Assembly: GCA_019096065.1 (NCBI GenBank) | Contig: JAGUCH010000006.1 | Span: 3,988,001-4,052,000, forward strand | Source of the DNA: Paracyclopina nana | Taxonomy: Eukaryota; Arthropoda; Copepoda; Cyclopoida; Cyclopettidae | Reading direction: 5' to 3' | DNA: 64,000 bases | Shown: positions 63,501 through 64,000 of the stretch, in pieces | Layout: each line of letters opens with the position of its first letter | Position numbering within the stretch: position 1 is the stretch's first letter | Position numbers and translations under genes: made by a program | The notes under the pieces: generated by a model | What the model was told of the DNA's origin: nothing | The model's input: only the letters and a program-made list of their open reading frames with translations | The model's database searches: none

Positions 63501-64000
63501 TGCACACCACAAGCTCTCTTGTAGGTAAAACTCCCATCTACACACACATATAGGTATTGCACTGTGCGACTCCCAGCAAGTTTGCGACCAACTCACTACC
63601 ACGCAAGAAGTGGTGGCCATGCTCATGTTCAAAATTCGGTTTAGTAGGCTTTGTCGCTCAATTATCATTTTCCTGGTGTCGCGTTCTCCTCCCCGCCACA
63701 GCCTCATTAAAAATAAGGAAAAAATCATGTCATGATAGAAATTCATGTCTAGCAGTTTTCTTGCGAGCACACTAGCTGCTCAAAGATGAAAATCTAGCTT
63801 ACCCAAAAAGCTGCCGCAGCAATAGAAAAAAACGAGCGGAGCCACAAAATTGAGATTGGATTTGTTTTCTGAAAAATCAGCTGATTTCTGTCAGATGATA
63901 AGGGCTCTTTGGTAGTAGGTTCTGCCACCTGCCAGAACAACCAAGAGCAGAAGAGATGGAGCAGCAGCCCCTCTTGTTACTGTTTTCTGCTCCAAGACGA
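60585..64000 (+). other. Rbp6 intron (continues beyond the window)
   Basis: The donor gtaaga follows the PRRAHPK codons at 60584. I find no exon with an RRM2 sequence up to the window end. Open frames on both strands here resemble nothing known. Confidence 0.6.

Noticed and set aside
1-64000. CRISPR arrays, operons or bacterial features
   Set aside because: The window is eukaryotic with spliced genes; no regularly spaced direct repeats with unique spacers were seen.

Overview
The window is nuclear genomic DNA of an arthropod. Coding sequence is broken into many exons with GT-AG introns (about 60 bp to 2.7 kb), and the recognisable proteins match arthropod families: a Musashi/Rbp6 RNA-binding protein, a GDNF-receptor-like (Gfrl) protein and a glucose-dehydrogenase-type GMC oxidoreductase. 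The exact clade cannot be fixed from sequence alone. All gene models were assembled by hand from splice sites, and in each one the intron phases agree and the summed coding length is divisible by three.

Layout. (1) 2.2-9.8 kb, plus strand: an 11-exon gene for a nuclear-looking protein of about 923 residues with Ser-rich segments, basic clusters, a coiled coil, a polyglutamine tract and a complete C-terminal MYND zinc finger. I do not recognise the family. (2) 13.9-16.1 kb, plus strand: a four-exon GMC oxidoreductase (657 aa). (3) 16.35-17.28 kb, minus strand, convergent with the GMC gene: a two-exon secreted six-cysteine protein with a Ser/Arg-rich tail and a clear TATA-plus-initiator promoter. 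(4) 20.4-30.4 kb, minus strand: a 14-exon GDNF-receptor-like gene (988 aa) with a signal peptide, four GDNF/GAS1-type cysteine modules, a Pro/Thr-rich stalk, an extra Cys-rich block and a C-terminal hydrophobic segment. (5) 56.6 kb to beyond the right edge, plus strand: the 5' half of Rbp6/Musashi, whose first RRM is complete.

The roughly 25 kb between the Gfrl-like gene and Rbp6 has no gene I can support. It is repeat-rich: several short inverted-repeat elements with 3-bp TTA/TAA duplications (PIF/Harbinger-like MITEs), a palindromic MITE, tRNA-derived (SINE-like) repeats, a composite repeat present twice, and two fold-back elements (42.5-43.9 kb and 54.3-55.3 kb) whose long inverted arms are built of degenerate short tandem repeats. 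The first of these has a perfect 9-bp target-site duplication. These fold-back elements are the most unusual structures in the window.

The genes do not form a pathway. They are independent transcription units: a nuclear regulator, an oxidoreductase, a secreted peptide, a cell-surface receptor-like protein and an RNA-binding translational regulator.
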